A model generated the notes under the pieces. That model was given only the letters and a program-made list of their open reading frames with translations, was not told where the DNA came from and did not search any database. 64,000 bases of DNA from Anaerocolumna sp. AGMB13020 (GTDB lineage Bacteria; Bacillota; Clostridia; Lachnospirales; Lachnospiraceae), in contig NZ_CP136910.1 in the NCBI RefSeq assembly GCF_033100115.1, positions 1,178,001 to 1,242,000 on the forward strand. The letters are read 5' to 3'. Of this stretch, positions 1 through 7,728 are shown one piece after another; positions within the stretch are counted from its first letter, which is position 1, and every line of letters begins with the position of its first letter. Position numbers and translations under genes: made by a program.

Positions 1-2421
1 ATTGTTAAGGGTTGTGTTATTACGGCTTACAATACCCTCTGTGTTCCAGGTGTTGATATGTCCGGGTCCGCCTGACCAGGTCATTTCAAAGCCGCCAAGG
101 GCAATAACTCCTCTGTTTTCTGCGGCAGCATTGAACTCAGCAATTTTACCCTTGTATTCATTCCACAGAGTCTGGCTGCCTGCCGTCATTAAGCTCTTGT
201 TATACAGAGAAGCCTCTGTGTTAACTTCTGTTTTGGTATCAAAATAGTTGGAATGATCTGTGAAAGCGGTAAAATCAATATTGTCACTCTTGTTAAGCTT
301 ATTGATATAATTAAGAGCATCATTTAAAGTACCGGAGCCATCAGAATAGGTCGTATGACTATGTAGTTGTCCGAAGTACAGATTATATTTTGGTGTACCT
401 ACTGTAAAAGACCAGTCATAGGTTATTGCCTTTCCATCTGCACGAGTAATCACAACGGTGGCTGTATATCCCTTATCCGACAGGTCCACGATCGGTGTAT
501 AGGAAAAGCTTCCGTCAGCATAATTCATGGCAACCGTATCTAATACAATCGTACTTCCTGCCTTTAAGGTAAGCTTAGCTGTTGGAGCTGTTCCAATATT
601 TACTGCTGTTACACTGATTACCGGTCTCTTTTCCTCACCGGTTTTTCCATTGCGTTCCGGTGTAACTTTTACGACCTGCGGCTCATCCGTCACTGAAATT
701 GTTTTAATACTGCTGGCTGCTTCATTTCCTGCTTTGTCTTTCGCAGTTACAAATAAGGTAAAAGAAGATACCGCTTTAGTAAAGAGGCTTCCAGGGATTG
801 TTGCTTCCCAGGTGGTGTTATCAGCCGTATTTTGTACCAGTGCTGCTTTATAGCTAGTTTCATTTATTGTGTAAGCCAGCTCTGCTTCTGCTACCGCAAC
901 GTTATCTGTAATCTTAACAGATACCTTGTAATCCTTTCCAAGTTCTGCATTCTCAAAGGCCGGCAGGGTTATTACAGGTGCTTTTGTGTCATTTTTAACT
1001 ACATAATCAGCAGAAGCCCCAACACGCAGCTGATCGGTGGTAGTGTATTTGGATACACAGGCATAGAGGTCAACCTTTTCACCGGCTGCTACACCAACGG
1101 GGTAGGTTGCCGCCCGATAAATAGGCATACTGTTTCCGCTGTTATCTGTTACAGTTGTACTTCCGTTGCTGTTGTAGGTACCAAGAGTGATATCCCTGAT
1201 AACTACCCATTCAGATATCAGGGTATCCTTAAGGGCTTTCAAGTCGCTGATAGAAGTAAATTCTTGTGCTTTGATCAGCTGTGTTTCTGCTGCTGGTGTG
1301 ATCAGCTCTTTCTCTGTAAGAGTCTGTAGCTGTGGAACGCCTCCGTACAAGGAGGTGGTGCCTGTCAACTTTACAACATCACCAATGCTATAACTGGTAA
1401 GGGCATCGTATACCTGTAGGGCGTATATGTTTCCCTCAATGACGTCTTCTAATATAGCGGTATTGGTGTTATCATAGTTTCCAAATCGGTAAACCAGCTG
1501 TCCTACTACAGTAATTACTTGTCCAGCTGCAGCCTGACTGCCCTCCAGAACAGATTTTGCACCTTCTGGAATAACTGGTACAGGGTCATATAAGGTAGGA
1601 TCAGTTCCAGGATTTTCAACAGGTACGTAATTGAATTCTGCTATATCACTGTCTTCATATCCTGCTGCTTTTGCTTGTGCAAAAATAGTTGTATCCGTAT
1701 TTATAGTAATAGGTTCTGCGTAATTAATCCAAATTGCTGAGGGTGACACCGTTGTATAATAGATACTGGAACCGGGAGTGCCACAGGTTAAACTGATAGC
1801 ACTTCCAGAAACAATTTTACCCGGAGCCATACTGGCTTTCGGGGTTTCTGCTTTTACAGAAACGGGAGGAACACTGCTATCCAGCTTGTACAATGTAAAG
1901 GCAGAAGGATAACCGGCATTGCCTGCAGCAGTACCTGTTTTATATGCTCTGAATTTATTCTCGCTATTTTTGTTACTTGCTAACATTACAGTATCTGCAC
2001 CAGTTCCTTTAAAGGAAAAGGTCCCATTAATAAATTCCGCATCCCAGTTATAATCACCAGGTTCTATACCGTTTACATTACCGCCTAACGGTTTTATAGA
2101 TATTCCATTTGCATCTGTAAAGGTAACGCTGTTACCTGAGACTGTGAGATTCCATACCAGGGTATTATCAGGATTTACTACTTTTCCATCTACAGGGCTA
2201 ATTGCTGTGGCACCTATCCATTTGGTACCGCTGTCATATGTACTCATGGCATAACCGGTGTTTACTATTATTACATACTTACCACTGGTAAGCTCGGCTG
2301 CTGAACTGACTGGCACATAGGTACCGGCAGTTTCTGCTGCATAACTTTGGGCAGGTGTTACGGAAAATACCATAATAATACTTAACATCACCGCCAGACA
2401 TCGTTTTGCAAACACTTTCAT
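1..2421 (-). CDS. Secreted multidomain PHP-type metallohydrolase, 3' end outside window
   Basis: The frame is open from an ATG at 2421 to the window edge (807 codons), with the ribosome site AAGGAGG about 7 bases upstream. The first ~30 residues are a signal peptide (MKVFAKRCLAVML... ending near SYAAE). A segment around residues 190-260 resembles the chitobiase-like beta-sandwich repeat (SSIYYTT, then IFAQAKAAGYEDS). Residues ~270-365 look like an OB-fold of the YhcR kind (GDVVKLTGTTSLYGG). Ig-like segments follow around residues 480-670. At residues ~679-692 comes FGQLHSHTTYSDGSG, the metal-binding HxH motif that opens a PHP domain, followed by FTDHSNY. The family acts as an extracellular phosphoesterase or nuclease-like metallohydrolase; the substrate is unknown. 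The rest of the PHP domain lies beyond the window. The gene is monocistronic as far as can be seen and divergent from the foldase gene. Confidence 0.8.
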   Translation of the reverse strand, partial: MKVFAKRCLAVMLSIIMVFSVTPAQSYAAETAGTYVPVSSAAELTSGKYVIIVNTGYAMSTYDSGTKWIGATAISPVDGKVVNPDNTLVWNLTVSGNSVTFTDANGISIKPLGGNVNGIEPGDYNWDAEFINGTFSFKGTGADTVMLASNKNSENKFRAYKTGTAAGNAGYPSAFTLYKLDSSVPPVSVKAETPKASMAPGKIVSGSAISLTCGTPGSSIYYTTVSPSAIWINYAEPITINTDTTIFAQAKAAGYEDSDIAEFNYVPVENPGTDPTLYDPVPVIPEGAKSVLEGSQAAAGQVITVVGQLVYRFGNYDNTNTAILEDVIEGNIYALQVYDALTSYSIGDVVKLTGTTSLYGGVPQLQTLTEKELITPAAETQLIKAQEFTSISDLKALKDTLISEWVVIRDITLGTYNSNGSTTVTDNSGNSMPIYRAATYPVGVAAGEKVDLYACVSKYTTTDQLRVGASADYVVKNDTKAPVITLPAFENAELGKDYKVSVKITDNVAVAEAELAYTINETSYKAALVQNTADNTTWEATIPGSLFTKAVSSFTLFVTAKDKAGNEAASSIKTISVTDEPQVVKVTPERNGKTGEEKRPVISVTAVNIGTAPTAKLTLKAGSTIVLDTVAMNYADGSFSYTPIVDLSDKGYTATVVITRADGKAITYDWSFTVGTPKYNLYFGQLHSHTTYSDGSGTLNDALNYINKLNKSDNIDFTAFTDHSNYFDTKTEVNTEASLYNKSLMTAGSQTLWNEYKGKIAEFNAAAENRGVIALGGFEMTWSGGPGHINTWNTEGIVSRNNTTLNN

Positions 2422-2515
2422 TCTTTTTCCTCCTTATGATGATATACGCAATTCGTCTACTGTTCTTACACTAATTTTGTTCTGTCATCAGTGCTTAAGC
2501 TTAGTAAAGTAAATA

Positions 2516-2535
2516 GCTAACATTCTTATGTTAGC
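2516..2535. promoter_or_regulatory. Perfect inverted repeat, possible operator
   Basis: GCTAACAT-TCTT-ATGTTAGC is an 8-bp perfect palindrome with a 4-base spacer, about 95 bases upstream of the metallohydrolase start. No T-tract follows, so it is more likely an operator or a leader hairpin than a terminator. Confidence 0.4.
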
Positions 2536-2867
2536 AAATATTTCTTATACTACCATTTCCCTACAGTAAACATCTTGTAAATTCTATACTTGTTTTATCC
2601 TATGTTAATTATTTGATTAGAAAATAGAATCAATAATCAATTCATTGGTACTTAACATTTATAACTCATATTAATCTTACCTCTTTTTCCACATATTAAC
2701 AACGACTTTCAACCTACAATAAGAGCAAAAAAGAGACAAGTAATTATACTGCGGCTTTTCCTCCTCCTCAAAAAACAGATGCATCAAGCGACTTAACACT
2801 TATTTTGTCAGGATTGAATCATAAGGGGTAATACACAAATAATTCATAATTTTAGTATAGAATAGAA

Positions 2868-2896
2868 TTGCAGTTTTCATAGCTATGTACTATACT
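2868..2896 (+). promoter_or_regulatory. Sigma-A promoter for the foldase gene
   Basis: TTGCAG (2868-2873), a 17-base spacer and TATACT (2891-2896) give a near-consensus -35/-10 pair. Transcription would start near 2903, leaving a leader of about 65 bases before the ATG at 2968. Confidence 0.7.
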
Positions 2897-2967
2897 TATA
2901 GTATTAATATACAGTTGGACAAGATGTCAGCTGCAATAATAAAACACTAATAACAAGAGAGGTTAAG

Positions 2968-4173
2968 ATGAAGGGTAAAAAGCAAATCGATAATTCTTCC
3001 ATGAGTTTGGGGCAACAGAGACGCCTGGAGAAAAAAAGAGAAGTGGAGAGAGCGAAACGGAATGCACTCCTCGGTAAAGTAATTTCGTATTCATTGATTG
3101 TACTGATTTCCGCAGGTCTTGTTGGTGCATTCAGCTATTCAATCTATCGTAATGCAACAAAAATTAAAGCTAGCAGTGATTATAGCACTTATTTAACTGA
3201 CGATGGACTTATAAAAGATGTGACTGCAAATGAACTTGTAGAATTGACTGATTATAAAAACATAACTGCTCCTTTAAGCGAAATTGAATATACAGATGAA
3301 TCCGTTGAAAAAGATATCAAATCTCTTCTGGAGGAGCACAAAGAATTATCAAAAGAAACTGATGCTGCAATTAAAGATGGAGACAAAGTAAACATCGATT
3401 ATGTTGGCTCTGTTGACGGAGTAGAATTTAACGGCGGTAATACCAATGGCGAAGGTGCTGATTTAGAAATCGGTTCCAACAGTTATGTGGATGATTTTGA
3501 AACACAATTAATCGGACATAAGATAGGTGATAAAGTAACCGTTAATGTCACTTTCCCTGCTGATTATTCCAGCGCAGACCTTGCCGGTAAAGATGCTGTC
3601 TTTGAAGTTGTGATTAATGGAATTTACGTAACACCTGAATTTACAGATGAATTTGTAAAAGAAAATTTATCCGAAAATGCGTCTACTGCTGCTGAGTATA
3701 AGGAATATTTAAAGAAAACAAATTATGATAAAAATTTAGACACCTGGCTGGAAAAATATCTTTTGGATAATACCACTGTTAAATCCTATCCTGCAAAATA
3801 TTTTAAACACTTAAAGTCTATCAAGAAATATGAAGATCAGATGTCTGTTGAGTACATGAACAACCTGTATTCCTCAATGGGTTATAACCAAACTACGACC
3901 TTTGAAGAATATGTTGGCATGACAGAAGCAAAATACGATGCCAAATTAGATGATGCTATTAAAGACCGTGCAAAGAAAACCCTGCTGTATCAGGCAATCT
4001 ATGAAAAAGAAGGCCTTTCTGCTTCCAAGGATGATTACGCTGCTTATTTTGATGAAGATTCCACCGGCGGATATGACGCACAGGTAGAACAACAAGGTGT
4101 TGGTTATGTAATGCAGCAGATAATTGACAAGAAGGTATTGGAGTATGTGAAAGACTTGGTGACAGTTAAGTAA
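2968..4173 (+). CDS. Membrane-anchored trigger-factor-like peptidyl-prolyl isomerase
   Basis: The 401-residue protein starts with a lysine/arginine-rich cytoplasmic tail (1-35) and one membrane helix (about 36-58), so the bulk should lie outside the membrane. Residues ~138-222 match the FKBP domain of trigger factor: GDKVNIDYVGSVDG, LEIGSNSYVDDFETQLIG, VTFPADY and LAGKDAVFEV. The remaining ~180 residues are helical and resemble the trigger-factor C-terminal chaperone arms. The ribosome-binding N-terminal domain of true trigger factor is missing and is replaced by the membrane anchor. It is probably an extracytoplasmic foldase, comparable in role to PrsA. GAGAGG precedes the ATG. A terminator-like repeat follows at 4266-4323. 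The FKBP identification is firm; the foldase role is inferred. Confidence 0.85.
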   Translation: MKGKKQIDNSSMSLGQQRRLEKKREVERAKRNALLGKVISYSLIVLISAGLVGAFSYSIYRNATKIKASSDYSTYLTDDGLIKDVTANELVELTDYKNITAPLSEIEYTDESVEKDIKSLLEEHKELSKETDAAIKDGDKVNIDYVGSVDGVEFNGGNTNGEGADLEIGSNSYVDDFETQLIGHKIGDKVTVNVTFPADYSSADLAGKDAVFEVVINGIYVTPEFTDEFVKENLSENASTAAEYKEYLKKTNYDKNLDTWLEKYLLDNTTVKSYPAKYFKHLKSIKKYEDQMSVEYMNNLYSSMGYNQTTTFEEYVGMTEAKYDAKLDDAIKDRAKKTLLYQAIYEKEGLSASKDDYAAYFDEDSTGGYDAQVEQQGVGYVMQQIIDKKVLEYVKDLVTVK

Positions 4174-4261
4174 TTGAAGCTGTATTTTGAAATAAAATAT
4201 GTTATGAATCTTTTGTGACTAAATATTTTTTGTTTTACTGATTTTCAATGCATAGAATTCC

Positions 4262-4355
4262 AGAAAATCCCAGAAGTATCGTTAAGGCCGAAACCCTTCC
4301 TTGACTGCATTTCTGGGATTTTTATGTTGAGATATTAAATTATACTATTATAATT
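4262..4355. repeat. 94-base hairpin repeat, copy 1
   Basis: This segment matches 5793-5887: AGAAAATCCCAGAA, then a variable loop, CTTGACTGCATTTCTGGGA, TTGAGATATT and CTATTATAATT. It forms a hairpin with arms AATCCCAGAA and TTCTGGGATT. It abuts the toxin-gene fragment at 4356. Confidence 0.75.
4266..4323 (+). terminator. Probable terminator of the foldase gene
   Basis: Arms AATCCCAGAA (4266-4275) and TTCTGGGATT (4311-4320) pair across a 35-base loop and run into TTTTT. It is part of the repeated element, so termination may be incidental. Confidence 0.5.
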
Positions 4356-4507
4356 ACATTATTATCTATTGCAGCTGCTGCTCCTACCATAAAATCATTT
4401 ATATCCATCAAAGGATTATAGAAAATTCTTCTTATATCCAATATCATCTTTCGTTCCATTGTTCAAGCCAGAAATATTCGTCCCTATGTATTCCAGCAAC
4501 CTGGTTA
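4356..4507 (-). pseudogene. Fragment of the T7SS toxin gene (internal segment), frameshifted
   Basis: On the minus strand this stretch encodes LLEYIGTNISGLNNGTKDD and then, after a short deletion and frame change, FYNPLMDINDFMVG and AIDNN. The same peptides occur in the intact toxin at 8327-9832 (DNA near 9096-9250), and the nucleotide match is close. Neither end of a gene is present. It is a decayed copy of the middle of a related T7SS toxin. Confidence 0.85.
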
Positions 4508-4638
4508 TTAAATCCGCAATATTGATGATATCTATTCAATATTACGAATTTCTTATTGTTTAATTTAATTGTTTTCGAGAATGACAACGAAACAATAGTG
4601 ATTTACAATTTAGATAGCAAAAATAAAGGAGATTTAAA

Positions 4639-5622
4639 ATGGATTTAAAATTTTTTCCAATACAATCATCAATACTATCACCGGACGCTTTACTCAAAGA
4701 AATTAGTTTACGCTATGGTTTTAAAACACTACAATGCCGCTTATGGAGCGCTGGTTTGAATGATGTGTATCTATTACAAGATGCTACACGGAAGCTTTTT
4801 TTAAGAACTTCACATACGAAACGTTTTTCTAAAAAGGATTATGAGGAAGAACTAAATGTAATGCTACAGCTAAGGGCAAGAGGCATTAATACATGTATAC
4901 CTGTTAAACAGTTGGATGAAACATATATTTGGGAAATTAATGCACCTGAAGGAAAGCGATATGCCGTTCTTTTTGAAGAAGTTAAAAATAACAATAAGGT
5001 AAGCAACTATAACATGGGAAAGCTTGCTGCTGAAATTCATAAAGCTTCCGATGAAGTTATATTAAATATTAGTCGTCAGCCTATAGCTTATGAGCAGTTG
5101 ATTTCACAACCAATTAAAAGTATTATTGAATCTGGCTTTATAAATGAAATGGATACACAATTATTAGTAGAAAGCTCAATGGAGATATGGAACCACCTTA
5201 AAAGCCATATTCCTGATACAGCACCATACTATGGTTATTGCCATGGCGACATGCATTGTGGGAATATATATTTCAATGATGGTATCCCTCAGATTTTTGA
5301 TTTTGACTGTATGGGAAATGGTTATAGAGCTTATGATTTATGCGTCTATTTATGGGATGAGACCTCTATAAATGAAGAGTTTATTAACTCAGAAGAATGG
5401 AAAGATTATTTAAAGGGTTACAATGAGGTTCGCAAGCTTTCAAACGCAGAAGTTATTGCAATTCCTGCTTTTGCATCATTAAGACAATTATGGTTTATCG
5501 GTCTTATAATTGACGCTACCAATATTAATAATTCATGGGATGGTTTAAATGACAGTTTTTTTAAAGAACAATTAAAGAGATATACATTCTGGTATAATAG
5601 GTGGAGGAGTACAGTTAATTAA
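4639..5622 (+). CDS. APH/choline-kinase family phosphotransferase
   Basis: The 327-residue protein has the kinase-like fold signature of the aminoglycoside phosphotransferase superfamily. The catalytic loop HGDMHCGNIYF lies near residue 202, followed by the metal-binding FDFDCMGNGYRAYDL near residue 220. An N-terminal lobe with LFLRTSHTKRFSKKDYEEEL carries the likely nucleotide-binding strand. Similar proteins phosphorylate small alcohols (choline, homoserine, sugars), antibiotics or protein targets (SrkA-like); the substrate cannot be told from sequence. AAAGGAG sits 9 bases before the ATG. It stands alone between two remnants, and no terminator is obvious after it. Confidence 0.8.
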   Translation: MDLKFFPIQSSILSPDALLKEISLRYGFKTLQCRLWSAGLNDVYLLQDATRKLFLRTSHTKRFSKKDYEEELNVMLQLRARGINTCIPVKQLDETYIWEINAPEGKRYAVLFEEVKNNNKVSNYNMGKLAAEIHKASDEVILNISRQPIAYEQLISQPIKSIIESGFINEMDTQLLVESSMEIWNHLKSHIPDTAPYYGYCHGDMHCGNIYFNDGIPQIFDFDCMGNGYRAYDLCVYLWDETSINEEFINSEEWKDYLKGYNEVRKLSNAEVIAIPAFASLRQLWFIGLIIDATNINNSWDGLNDSFFKEQLKRYTFWYNRWRSTVN

Positions 5623-5679
5623 TTGATAATATGATTAATAGCTGGGAACAACTTATACCATATCATGAACAGGGAGCTT

Positions 5680-5760
5680 ATGAAAACAAGATTTATTGAT
5701 TTTGAAGCTATTCATGGCAGCAAAATCAACATGGATTTTTTGAAGGAATTAGAACATTGA
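5680..5760 (+). pseudogene. Short coding-like remnant
   Basis: A 26-codon frame, MKTRFIDFEAIHG...LKELEH, follows AGGGAG. A second coding-like frame (MINSWEQLIPYHEQGAYENK) overlaps upstream near 5630-5695. Both look like pieces of a decayed gene rather than a functional peptide. No homologue is recognised. Confidence 0.25.
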
Positions 5761-5791
5761 AATTTATTTTAACGATATATCGAGTCTCAGA

Positions 5792-5998
5792 CTAGAAAAT
5801 CCCAGAAATATCGTTATGTCTGTAACCTCTCCTTGACTGCATTTCTGGGACTTTTATATTGAGATATTGAATTTTCCTATTATAATTGATATTACCCTCT
5901 TCGTCCTCATATTCAGGAATTTTCATATCCTTCAAGTCGCACAATCGCAACCATTTATACATTCCTGAACTGAAAAATTCACGCCTATTTTGCCTCAA
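5792..5998 (-). pseudogene. Truncated reading frame ending inside the 94-base repeat
   Basis: The 68-codon frame contains SSGMYKWLRLCDLKDMK, which is matched in the same frame at 7170-7290 (SSGIYKWLRLCDLRDMK). After that the two frames diverge, and this one runs into the 94-base repeat, where it stops. The similarity continues upstream of any start codon (HHFRPLGSSLL). It is probably a broken copy of an unrecognised gene, possibly mobile-element derived. Confidence 0.4.
5793..5887. repeat. 94-base hairpin repeat, copy 2
   Basis: This is the second copy of the element at 4262-4355, in the same orientation. Its arms are TCCCAGAAAT (5800-5809) and ATTTCTGGGA (5841-5850). The loops differ between the copies while the arms and the 3' flank are kept, as expected of a selected or mobile hairpin. 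Confidence 0.75.
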
Positions 5999-6041
5999 AA
6001 GCAGGGATGAACCAAGGGGTCGAAAATGATGCAGGTTAAAG
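5921..6041. repeat. 121-base direct repeat, copy A
   Basis: This matches 7170-7290 over its whole length without an evident length change: TTCATATCC, TCAAGTCGCACAATCGCAAC, GCAGGGATGAACCA and GGGGTCGAAAATGATGCAGG. A GC-rich hairpin follows at a similar distance in both copies (6078 and 7326). Confidence 0.75.
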
Positions 6042-6283
6042 AGCCGAGGTCAAAAATCTCCCCTGCTCGGATTACATCAGCCCGCAATGCGGGCTGAGAT
6101 GATTTTTTTATCGGGGTCAGATTTATGTCATTTGGGTTGTAAGTGGGGTCATTAGCGCAAGAAATATCCATTAATGCGAAGTATTTACGGAGTCACGAAC
6201 GACTCCGAATATTAAAATGGGGGATCAGTTCATCTGCTGATCAATTGGATATGAGGCTTATGCCGCTAAACTAATTATGGCTT
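6042..6283. other. Non-coding stretch with hairpins
   Basis: No gene is seen. Besides the hairpin at 6078-6096 there are CGGAGTC-ACGAAC-GACTCCG near 6190-6210 and GATCAG...CTGATC near 6224-6243, plus two GGGGTCA motifs. Such structure is typical of mobile-element ends, but no element could be defined. Confidence 0.4.
6078..6110 (+). terminator. Strong hairpin followed by T-tract
   Basis: CAGCCCGC (6078-6085), loop AAT and GCGGGCTG (6089-6096) form a perfect 8-bp stem, followed after a few bases by TTTTTTT. It is a rho-independent terminator by form, but no intact gene reads into it. Confidence 0.55.
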
Positions 6284-6679
6284 TTACTTTTTTATTTCTT
6301 CAATTTTAACTCCAAGTAAGTCGAAAGGAATCTTAAAATAGTAGTAATCATCAAGATATGACGTATAGTAATTATTATTTTTTTTCTCCAAATTTAAGTT
6401 TGAGCCATCTCCAATTAGTAGTAAATTGTAATCTGTATTCTTAATAATTTCATTAATAGTCTTAAAAAGTATCACTAAAGCCTGATCTCTAAACTGACTA
6501 AACACTTGAATTCGTGCACTTGTATCTGCAACAAAATTAAAATCTTCTTCAATAACCTCTAGCCCGACCTCTTCTTCTAAATCTACCGATATAGTCATAC
6601 AGTTAAGACATAAATTAATAGAATCTTGGTCTTCAATAGATTTGAAGTGAATATTTATTTTTTTTTCTAAAATTTTCAT
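6284..6679 (-). CDS. Hypothetical protein, candidate orphan immunity protein
   Basis: This acidic 131-residue frame starts MKILEKKINIHFKS; a TTG five codons earlier (6694) sits directly after a stop and is an alternative start. No signal peptide, membrane helix or known motif is seen. It ends FDLLGVKIEEIKK. It lies among fragments of the T7SS toxin gene, and orphan immunity genes are commonly left in such decayed zones, so an immunity role is plausible but unproven. The ribosome site is weak, so expression is uncertain. Confidence 0.5.
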   Translation of the reverse strand: MKILEKKINIHFKSIEDQDSINLCLNCMTISVDLEEEVGLEVIEEDFNFVADTSARIQVFSQFRDQALVILFKTINEIIKNTDYNLLLIGDGSNLNLEKKNNNYYTSYLDDYYYFKIPFDLLGVKIEEIKK

Positions 6680-6944
6680 TAAATAATAGGCCAATCAGTT
6701 CCCGTACCGGCAACCTCATATGACAGCGTTAACTCTGTATGGAATGGATTGCAAGTCATTTCTGGATTTATTTTTGAGAGATGGAACGTCAGAAAAAAGA
6801 ACAGAAAAGGGAGCTACAGAAAGAGTATCCCCCCCCTGTAATCCCCGGCAGCACCATTTTACCATAGAACCTGTTTGATGTAAATTCATGGTTCACCATG
6901 AACCATAAGGTAGATGATCTGGCTAATTTTCTGGTGGAACAGAA
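6680..6944. other. Decayed stretch with plus-strand coding-like scraps
   Basis: On the plus strand MERQKKEQKRELQKEY begins near 6783 and stops after 28 codons, and a second scrap, MNHKVDDLANFLVEQNQ, occupies 6898-6951. They read like pieces of a real protein broken by stops. No homologue is recognised. Confidence 0.3.
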
Positions 6945-7199
6945 TCAATAGACCACTTTAGGTTTGCCCTGTGTCGCAAATAATTGCCCCTGTGTGACCT
7001 TTAAAACCGATAGTAGAACATATATGCCATTCAGGCAATAAAACACCTCGTTGGGCAAATTTGAAAAACATAGGATTTTCCCTTTGCACCTAATAACTGT
7101 TTGGATTGCTATTGCCTCCTGTTCATCTTCCGGTTGCTTTTTCAGAAAAACATCGCATATAGGCCAGTTTTTCATATCCCTCAAGTCGCACAATCGCAA
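6945..7199 (-). pseudogene. Second frame of the 121-base repeat family, probably broken
   Basis: The 84-codon frame shares KWLRLCDLRDMKNWP with the fragment at 5792-5998 and then continues with a different sequence (EDEQEAIAIQTVIRCKGK, LNGIYVLLSVLKV). Its start is only a TTG, while the conserved peptide begins upstream, so the true start is missing. It may be a remnant of a mobile-element or toxin-associated gene. Confidence 0.35.
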
Positions 7200-7290
7200 C
7201 CATTTATAAATTCCTGAACTGTATAATTCTTGCCCTATTTTCCTACAAAGCAGGGATGAACCATGGGGTCGAAAATGATGCAGGTTAAAG
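7170..7290. repeat. 121-base direct repeat, copy B
   Basis: This is the partner of 5921-6041 in the same orientation. The two copies flank about 1.13 kb containing the orphan ORF at 6284-6679, which makes that segment prone to loss or gain by recombination. Confidence 0.75.
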
Positions 7291-7521
7291 GCCGGTGCAC
7301 CTTACGACGCTCCAGCCAGCTTACAGCAGCCGGCAATGCCGACTGCATAAGTATTTGTGGACAAGCACCTTCTTTTTTTAGGTGGCTGTCAATAAGGTAA
7401 AAGTCACCCATCAGGTGGCTGTAACAACTCTGAAATACACCTAGTTCAAAGTTTTTTAAAGGTGCCTGCTTAGGTACACCGCATAAAATATGACCAACTA
7501 ATTTACGTCAAATCCCCCTCA
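7291..7521. other. Non-coding stretch with hairpin and short repeats
   Basis: Hairpin CAGCCGGC-AAT-GCCGACTG near 7326-7345 mirrors the hairpin after repeat copy A, with the same AAT loop. AGGTGGCTGT occurs twice (near 7380 and 7416), with GTCACCCA between. No gene is seen. Confidence 0.4.
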
Positions 7522-7728
7522 TCATTTTAATTTCTTCTCTCTAATTTCTCCAATAAATGCATTGATTTTTAGTGATTTCTGAAATATATAACTAACCACA
7601 AATACCAGTCCAAAATCAAATCTAAAGAAATGTTCTTTTTGGACTGGCTCTTGAAGTTTCGCAGTAATTATATTAAAGTGTGAATCATCTCCCTTACAAT
7701 TTGTTAATTCACAAACTAAAATATTGCC
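7522..7728 (-). pseudogene. C-terminal remnant without a start codon
   Basis: A frame reads CELTNCKGDDSHFNIITAKL, then FRFDFGLVFVVSYIFQ and ends FIGEIREKKLK. It is clearly protein-like but has no ATG or ribosome site, and it overlaps the end of the pentapeptide-repeat gene. It is probably the tail of a lost gene, perhaps an older immunity gene. Confidence 0.4.

Larger units (their letters stand above)
2422..2967. other. Divergent intergenic region
   Basis: This 546-base AT-rich spacer separates two divergent genes. It holds the inverted repeat at 2516-2535, a sigma-A promoter at 2868-2896 reading right, and presumably a promoter for the leftward metallohydrolase that I could not place confidently. 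No coding potential was seen. Confidence 0.6.

Noticed and set aside
832-1329. Plus-strand frames in the first 1.4 kb
   Set aside because: They lie opposite the open metallohydrolase frame, which has a signal peptide and domain motifs; they have no motif or ribosome site.
7380-7430. Possible insertion-sequence end (AGGTGGCTGT twice, with GTCACCCA between)
   Set aside because: There is no matching opposite end, no transposase and no target duplication that could be identified.
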